DNA of 64,000 bases, taken from the NCBI GenBank assembly GCA_020055645.1, contig CM034548.1, positions 13,144,001-13,208,000 of the forward strand, in the 5' to 3' direction. The notes under the pieces were generated by a model. It was not told the DNA's origin and ran no database searches. It was given only the letters and a program-made list of their open reading frames with translations. This stretch comes from Tomocerus qinae (taxonomy: Eukaryota; Arthropoda; Collembola; Entomobryomorpha; Tomoceridae). Positions within the stretch are counted from its first letter, which is position 1. Each line of letters opens with the position of its first letter. A program made the translations under genes and the position numbers. This document shows, piece after piece, positions 56,473-64,000 of this stretch.

Positions 56473-59400
56473 AACCTTTAGGACTACTTCTCACTTTTTG
56501 ACATTGATAGGTATCCTCTATAATGTATTTAAGTAGAAAATTTCCCTGCGATGAGATAAGCATTTTGGATAAGCGTACAGATGTGCGGAGCACCTTACTT
56601 TAAAGCCATTAGTACAAGTACTAGGGCATTTGGAAGCCCTTTTTCCGATTTAAAACTAGAAATTGGAAAAAACACGGCATTTCGCAGATCAATGTAAATC
56701 CTATTTAAATTTTTTATTTTCAAAAAATGATTTCGATCATTTTTACAAAAATCTGTCTTTTAGGTGCCCTAGACAGAAACCTCGACTTTTAGATCATAAT
56801 TTCTCAAAGCTGTAAGTTGGATTTGTGACCTGTTCTCATAGCAGGCAGAAGTGTGAAGTCACCCTTAAGTTGAGGACTACTGCGGTTGAAGTTGAAGGAA
56901 GGGAGACTAGGGAGATACAGGTACCTATCAATGTTGTTGACTTTATTAGGTTAGGTTATAGTTCGGAAGCCATGAAATGCCCTGTGTACTTCCACTTCCT
57001 AGCGCGATTTTTAAAATGTGCAACCTCTGCCTTGGGCAAGAGGACTGAAGAGGTCGACCTTGTGTCATGAACAAAAAAGAACAATAAAAGGTCATAGGTC
57101 ATTAGTTAGGGGACTGCTGGACAAGTCAGATATTAAGAGATAAGGAAGATACAGGGACCAAAAGTGCCAAGTCAGTGGCAGGTCACGCTTATGAATATTG
57201 TAATACAGTGCCGTACACACTGTAGGTCTAGTAGGCGTAGGACTGTACACAGAGTACACACACATTATTATAGAGAGGATACGCATTGCTTGATTGCATT
57301 ATATTATTGCTGCTTCTCTTCTACGTTTATGATTGCATTATTATTGCTGCTGCCGTTTAAGTTGTGGATGTGGACGGTGGTTAGTTGTGTAGTGCATAAT
57401 GTTGTAGAGGTGGGTACATTGAACGGTACAAAGCTAAAAAGCGGAGCGTGGATTCAATGATTGTTGTAAGTTGTTGTGTATGTTGTTGTTGTCTGTGTAC
57501 TATATAGATAGTTTAAAAGATAGTGCAATGCAGCATAGCATAGCTAGAGAGCCAAAGCAAGTACACACACAGGTATATTATGTAGAGTCAGTATTAGTTG
57601 TTAACCGTGTAAGTAGAAGTAGTCAGTTAGTTAGTGTAGTCAGTCGTCCTCGTAGTAGTGCAACTGTGACTTGTGACATGACTCTTCGTATTATTATACC
57701 AGTTCTAGAAGATTTAACAAACTAGAATAAGTGGAGTGGAACTTTCTACATCCAGTTAGCAGTTGCTCCAACCGTTTCAAATTCTTTTTATTGTAAGTAA
57801 TTCAATTTCCACAAATTATACATTTTTATTGCACATCTAGTTAATCATTACCGGAGAAATATTATATTTGACTGTTAATTTAAATGAGAAAGACAGAAAG
57901 ACCATCACAGCTGAGTCTATACATTGTTTGGTTGGTTCATCTAATCTTCTAATTCTTCATTAGGTGTTTTCTCTAATAATTATAAATGTTGTGGCCGTTT
58001 ACTGGTTTGTGTAGTGGGATTAATCACGTGGCAAACTAACAACAAACAGCAAGACTAGTTATTTCGTTTATTTTGTGCATGATTGCAATTCTTAATTTAC
58101 GTGTTGGGTGCATTATTGATTATTGACATTGTTGTTCGTGTAATTTGTTTACTGTCTACGTGCCCAGTCATCTGTTTTGAAACCATTGCTAATTAATAAT
58201 TCACGTGCAAATAACATGTGACTGACGTACCTCATTCTCGTTCGTAAATTATAATCATTAACATGTAACTAACGGTATATTCAGTATTTGTCATTTTTGT
58301 TGAACGTTTATCAATGCAACTGTTTATTTACAGCAACTACAAATTACAATTTTTAATTTTTTTGACAAGTAGCCGTTTTCTTATGGTCTATTACTTTATC
58401 CACTTGTAACTTGACACTTCATTTAGCAATTATTATTATTACTGTCAACAGGCAGTAACATGACAAATCATGGCTCGCTTGAGAAAGAGTCTACATTCAG
58501 CATTCAAGATTAGATTAGAGACAATGTTGATGCGGATAGTCATCAACTAACAATTACACCAAAAGTCTAGTCATCACTTTCTTTTCCTATTTTTAATTTG
58601 ATATGAATTCAAGCAGAATTTGCCTTTCTACCGTATTAATATTCAATAGGAGTGTTAGTCGAGGGAAGATGACCAGACTACTAAATTACCAATTTACTGC
58701 AAATGCAAACTAATCAAAATCCCATTACAATTCTTGCAAGCCAATAATATTTTAGAAATCATAATTGACTTAATCTTTCTAATGAATACATCTGACAATA
58801 ATACCTATATAATTTAGTATTTTGAAACATTAAATAAATAACTGACGGCATTATAAATAATGAGAATAGGGGGTATAATTTAAATAAGTTCTTGAGCATA
58901 AATTATTTGCCAACAATTCAATGGTTACCGATACATTTCTGGGATTATACTAATTATACTTATTTAAGGTAGTGTCTGTTTGAAATTAAAAAGTTTACAT
59001 TATTATTTCCCCTTTAGGAATAAATTCATGTTGTTTCAGTGGGTGGTCAGTCAATTCCTTATTAATTTAGTTAGATGCTGTCAAGCTCACTCTTTAAAAT
59101 TTTACGATTGATTAGTCCATTGATTTCCAGTTTCCACCGCCATTTGATTTTGTTTAAGTTACAGTGAGAATAAAAAGTGGTCGACAGATGAGTTCGCTGA
59201 CAATAAAGTAAAAAGTGAAGGTAGAAATGAATTACATTATCATCTTGTATGGTATAAGTTGTAATCTGTAATGTGCGTAGGGTTCTAAATAGCTGGCATA
59301 ATATAGCAATGGATAAGTGAACGTACATTCTTGTTACTATATACTTGATTTTGGTAAAATGTGGGCGACCACAAATTATGTTACTTATGCATTGGCCATG

Positions 59401-60168
59401 AACATTTTATAACCAGATACTAGACAAAACAATGTGCCCTATAACGCTGATCTTTTCCTAGTTAGAGATAATGCAAATGCAAGTCATCTGTCCAATTTGT
59501 GTATAAATATTGTTCTATAAGAGATTAGTATATATATAGTATTAGGTACTTTCGAATCGGTATAGTACCTGTGTACCTAATGGAATGAAAGTTGTCTTGC
59601 ACGTAAGAAAAGACAATGGAGCAATACTGATGAACCATTATTTGCAAGTTTAGTACAAATATTTTATCTGACGTAACCTGTGAGTTCTTTATTCACTGCT
59701 GATATGAAGTGAAATTGTAGATATTTCATTTCTCTCCGTTGTAGTGAGCTATTTGTGTCATTTCATTACTAAACGTTTTATTTTGCACGCATTAGGTTGT
59801 TAGTTCAGAGGTGATTAGCTTCCCTTTAAAGTGATTGTGCTGTAGAAAACCAAGTTGATCGATTTATTTACAGTGATAATTTTATATCTTTCTGTGTATC
59901 TACAACCATGTAAACAACAATAGAGTTGCTATCTACAAGGTTTCTACAAAGTTCTATGCAGTTATTTTATTCGCTATCGAAATAGAACTGTTGGCCCTCG
60001 TTTACATAGAGATAACAATTAAAATTCCACATGTATTTACATCATTATTTTTCACAGTGTGGTACCCAATTGTGGTATTTAATGGGGCTTTGACTAGCGT
60101 CATAATGTTTTCATAATTTTGTAATGACTATTAAAATTTAACCCTTTGTTATTGTTTATGTTTGCAGG

Positions 60169-60512
60169 GCTGGGCTGCTGTCCTTTGTTAATTGATTAAC
60201 CCACACCAATTGAGAAGAGCAGGAAGCCACTGATCAGCTTGGCAGTTGATAACACAACATGAAGTTTAAAGTGACTCATTTGCCCATTAGTGAAACAGAT
60301 CTGGTTATAAGGGGACAAAAATTGTATTTAATCATCAGCCACTTCCAATATACTTGATTGTTCCTCGTAGTGGGATTTTGAGGTCGTCTGCTGCAGTGGA
60401 TTTGCACTGCATTGTGCTCAACATATTTGCCATATGACAGGTAGTGCTCTCTTTAGCATTGCAACACAACAAAGAATATTTTGGGATCTTAGAGACTCGT
60501 CGTGTAGACACA
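60169..60512 (+). other. Candidate loco 5' untranslated exon
   Basis: TTTGCAG at 60162-60168 is a good acceptor, and no donor of quality lies between it and the loco ATG, so 60169 may start the first coding exon. The stretch contains an upstream ATG (60259) whose frame closes soon. An alternative acceptor ends at 60440. Confidence 0.35.
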
Positions 60513-63472
60513 ATGGATTTGCCAAGTACACCTTCACCTGCCTCTGCTCATGTTTTGCGAAGACGTAAAAAAAGATCAACTCCAACGAATAATGCTCCAG
60601 GTTCTTCACTGAGTGGCTTGAATCGCAGCAGCATTCGCGTGGTGGAACTGATACGAAGTATGATGGGATATGGCTTCACCATATCTGGCCAAAAACCTTG
60701 CCTTTTGAGATGTATTGTTGAGGGAAGTCCGGCGGAAAGAGCGGGCTTGAAACCGGGCAACTGTCTCGTCGGTGTTAACGGCAAGGATGTTTCTCATCTT
60801 GCCCATGACGATGTCGTTAGAATCATAGGATGCTGCACTGGTTTATTACGACTTCACGTCGCCGATTCGTATTTTAGCGAAAGCTCGGATGATGAACATT
60901 TGAAGGTAATCCTAATCAATTATTCTTTACCAAGTCGAACATTAAGAATTATGAACTTTAAGACAATTGTGTGTTGATTTATCTGTTTTACAGTTTTATA
61001 CGATAATGTGTTCTATAATCTGTTGCATGTTGCATTATTTTGTTGTTTAATATTGATCTAGATAAAACCAAGTTACTGAATTTTGATCGTCAGAAGTATT
61101 TTGACTAAAGTTTAAAATATTAAAGATAATTTAAATATAGGGAAACAATAGGTTTGGAGTCCTTTTGAATATTTTTGGTGAGATTGTTAATATTTTGTTG
61201 AAATGTGTTGCAGGTTCATCAGCCGAGACCTAAATATCCTCACCGTCCGAGACCACCCAACAAAAAGACTGTAATTCACTACCCCAAGAAGCTTCCATTA
61301 TTGGAGTGCCCGCCAAACGAGAAACCGGTGATAAAACCGATTCGACCCTCGCCAACAACTCCAGAACCAATATCCCGATGTTCTTCTCCTTCTGCTCGAC
61401 GTGCCACATCTACATGGGATCCATTGATTCCAACGCCAAGAAAAGCGCCTCGACCACCCCTTCCTTTCGAAGGCGAAGGCGGTCTGACTCCAGTTGTGCC
61501 CGTGAGAAATCAAGAAGCACTCCATAATTTTGCAGGTGTAAGCAATCCTAATGTAGAAATTGTTCGAGTGTTTGCTCATCTGGATTCTCAAGCGGGTAGT
61601 GAAAATAGCAACTTAAGCGGAAAATCAGCTAGCAAAATGGAATTTCCAGGAGCTTCCAATGGCAATGATAGATTTAACACTCAAAGTAGTAGTGGGAGTA
61701 GTGCAAGAGCTCATAATTTGTCCAGTCTTCGTAAAGGAAGTCCTAGTGCAAGAAGTAGCTCCAGTTTGGCCGCTGAAACTCAAGAACAACAATGCACATA
61801 TCAAGCTGTTGTAGGATATATTGGATCTGTTGAATTACCTGAAATAGAAGAAAAAAGACGTTTACAGGCGCTGTCTGCCTGTGTAAGACGACTTCGTCTT
61901 GAGAAAAGAGTAAGTTAAATTAACAGTATGAAATAATAGGGTAGCAGCATATCCTTTGGTGTATACAGAGTACAATTGTGTCATTGTTTTATTTGAATTT
62001 GTTGTCTGTTGACTATCAGAAGTTAAAACGATCTTTTTGCTATATCACGCTTGTCGTTAGTGTTTGTTTAGGGATCCGTCAAGTTTGCATTCTTTGTTGT
62101 GTAAAGAACGTTTAATATTGTCTTCTCCTGAAGATGTAGAGAACTGCAATTTTCTCAAGCCTATTTACCCAAGTTCAACAGCACTAAGGCTACAGTATCT
62201 CTGTCTGATCTTTAGCAGTATTTATACAAGAAGGGATTAAATGTAATATATTGTGTATAGTAGTATCAGCGTCATGTGAATTGTATTTTTATTTGTTTGT
62301 TTCAGGTTCGCAGCATAGTGTTGTTAAGAATTCAATCGAATGGAATCAGTCTTTTTAGCTCCAGTCAAAATGTACAAAATGGGCCCCCTTTAGCATTCTA
62401 CTCATCTAGTATTATAGCATTTTGTGGTGCTTACAGTGATGATCGAAGATTTTTTGGTTTAGTCACTTGCACTGGACCCAATAAAAATAGCTCATGTCAT
62501 GTGTTTATGGTAGAGCCTAAACTGTTGAGTCATCCTGAACATTTAAGGAGAGCTCGATCTTTCGGCATTCAATGTACATCTCTGCCATTGCCAAAATATG
62601 GACAAGTGTTAGGACTGCAAGAATGCTCCGAATTTCCTGCTACCGCCGATCCTATTCTTAGTTCCATACTTCGACTATACAGAGCTGTAGACGAACAGCA
62701 GACCCAACGATCCCCAAGTGAGGCTTCCACCAGATTAGAAAGCACGAATTCCAGTAACAGTGACTCAGGAATTGGATTTCGAGATGACAGTGACCGAACA
62801 AGTGCGAGAATTTATGATATAGTGGAACCAGACCCGTCCCTGGAGCTTAGACACAGCAGACGCTCTCCAGCGCTCAGAAAAAGATTTCCTATGTCCCATA
62901 GAAAAACTACATCCCACCAACCCACATGTAGTTCTAATCATCAATCCACTTCTCAACATGTTTGCAAAATATCACCATCATGTAGTCGACCCAAAGACAG
63001 AACATCCTCCAGAATATCCAATCCGTCCTGTTTCTTTTCGGATGTCACCGATCAGACTGGATTTCCATTATTCCAGTCGGATCCAAACTCTTTGAAAGAA
63101 ATACTTCGCTTGGATGAATCTGAATCTGATGCTATTCAAGAAGTTAAACCCATACGCCGCCCTGCTAAAAGTGTATCAAGAGATAGACTAAGCTTGAATC
63201 CGTGTTCTTCTACCCGTCAACAAATCCCCCGCCATATTGAAGTCTCAGTCCTTGTCACGCCGCCCCGGGTTCGAGAGAAAAGGGTCAGTATGGAACAAAT
63301 GGCCCCTATTTCACCAGGACATCGTCCGTTTCGCACTAATAGTACTCATCGTGTCTCGCTCACTCGCAATGGGACTAGAAGCCTTGATAATCTGTGTTCA
63401 CCCGAAATACTCGGACAAAACAGTCTGGAACCCAAAGGGACCATTGGATCGTCCACACCTGCACTTAATCAG
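60513..63472 (+). CDS. loco: loco, RGS12/14-type regulator of G-protein signalling (N-terminal part)
   Basis: Exons 60513-60905, 61214-61909 and 62306-63472 give 752 residues, all with phase-0 junctions. The ATG at 60513 is the first in frame after a stop and has A at -3 and G at +4. Residues 41-117 form a PDZ domain with the GYGF carboxylate-binding loop (52-55) and GSPAERAGLKPGN. Residues about 325-453 form a PTB domain (TYQAVVGYIGSVELP ... RRFFGLVTC). PDZ plus PTB before the RGS region is the architecture of RGS12, whose insect counterpart is loco, a GTPase-activating protein for G-alpha-i with GoLoco motifs. The third exon continues as Ser/Arg-rich linker (LESTNSSNSDSGIGFRDD). The RGS, Ras-binding and GoLoco parts would lie to the right of the window, so the symbol rests on the N-terminal domains. 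Confidence 0.88.
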
Positions 63473-64000
63473 GTAAAATAACATTGGTTTATCTACTTCA
63501 TTTTAGTTTCTTATCTTCCAGTATTTTGTACCAACTTCCTCCTTATTCCTTTAAGTGTTAATCTTAAACAGGCCTCTGAAGTAATTTATGTTAATGTTGA
63601 TTTGCATACAGTTTATCAACTGGAATTTCCTACAGACGATTTTCAGTTTTATTCAACATATATATTCACAATAAGCTTTTATAGCCATACAAACTGCACA
63701 TTATGTCCCATTTCCTCTTCTATTAACTACAAGTAGTGACAGTCATGAGAATGAGTAGCAAATATTAGCCGCTGAAGACTTTTTAGCGTTCACCATCATC
63801 ACACTGCATATGTTTAAACTGTTGATGTTTTAATGTATTATGAGGATGCCGTAGTAGTGGCTTTTCCTTTTGTGGTAAAAATACCCGTACGTAATGACAG
63901 AGTTGTAATTTTAATGCACTATAATGCTTTTACAGTTGTAGTTGTAACTATGCATGTCTAACTCATGAAAGCCATTATAACTATGTAAGTAGCGCATTTA
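63473..64000 (+). other. loco intron running off the window
   Basis: It begins at the GTAAAA donor after AATCAG and is AT-rich without a further exon before the edge. Confidence 0.6.

Larger units (their letters stand above)
48420..60168. other. Long non-coding stretch upstream of loco
   Basis: About 11.7 kb, probably the loco promoter region and 5' introns. All open frames are below 100 codons and show no domain. Specific items are listed separately: a hairpin at 54830-54856, an inverted repeat at 55651-55749 and a MITE-like element at 56220-56472. No distal loco first exon could be fixed by sequence alone. Confidence 0.4.

Overview
The window looks like nuclear DNA from an arthropod, most likely an insect. 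It is AT-rich, its genes have GT-AG introns, and the host genes resemble insect members of metazoan families. The order cannot be settled by eye.

Host genes, left to right. (1) On the minus strand at 1-632 are the first three coding exons of an RMND5A homologue, an E3 subunit of the CTLH/GID ubiquitin ligase; the gene runs off the left edge. (2) On the plus strand from about 5.2 to 31.6 kb is Chip/LDB, the nuclear LIM-domain-binding adaptor. A Pro/Gly-rich N-terminal part (exons at 5160-7042 and about 28351-28812) is separated by a 21-kb intron from the rest, and the conserved dimerisation and LIM-interaction exons lie at 29040-31601. (3) On the plus strand at 60513-63472 are the first three coding exons of loco, the RGS12/14-type G-protein regulator, encoding PDZ and PTB domains; the RGS part lies beyond the right edge.

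Two large mobile elements have defined ends. In the big Chip intron is a 7,323-bp hAT transposon (9984-17306) with an 8-bp target duplication, 12-bp inverted ends, an open four-exon BED/hAT transposase (759 codons) and 42-bp satellite arrays just inside both ends. On its minus strand, divergent from the transposase, it also carries a three-exon gene for a 179-residue protein resembling a PNKP/aprataxin-type FHA domain. Two further tandem arrays (27 bp and 25 bp) lie between these divergent genes. I consider this two-gene element the most interesting system in the window. Between Chip and loco is a very young Ty3/gypsy-type LTR retrotransposon on the minus strand (34619-43239), with nearly identical 1.03-kb LTRs, open gag and pol, and a third open frame of 423 codons that does not look like an envelope gene.

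The rest (about 17.3-28.3, 43.2-47.4 and 48.4-60.1 kb) is intron or intergenic DNA in which I find no convincing conserved gene. It holds simple repeats, one MITE-like inverted-repeat element (56220-56472), a few hairpins and one tentative two-exon small gene (47376-48419).
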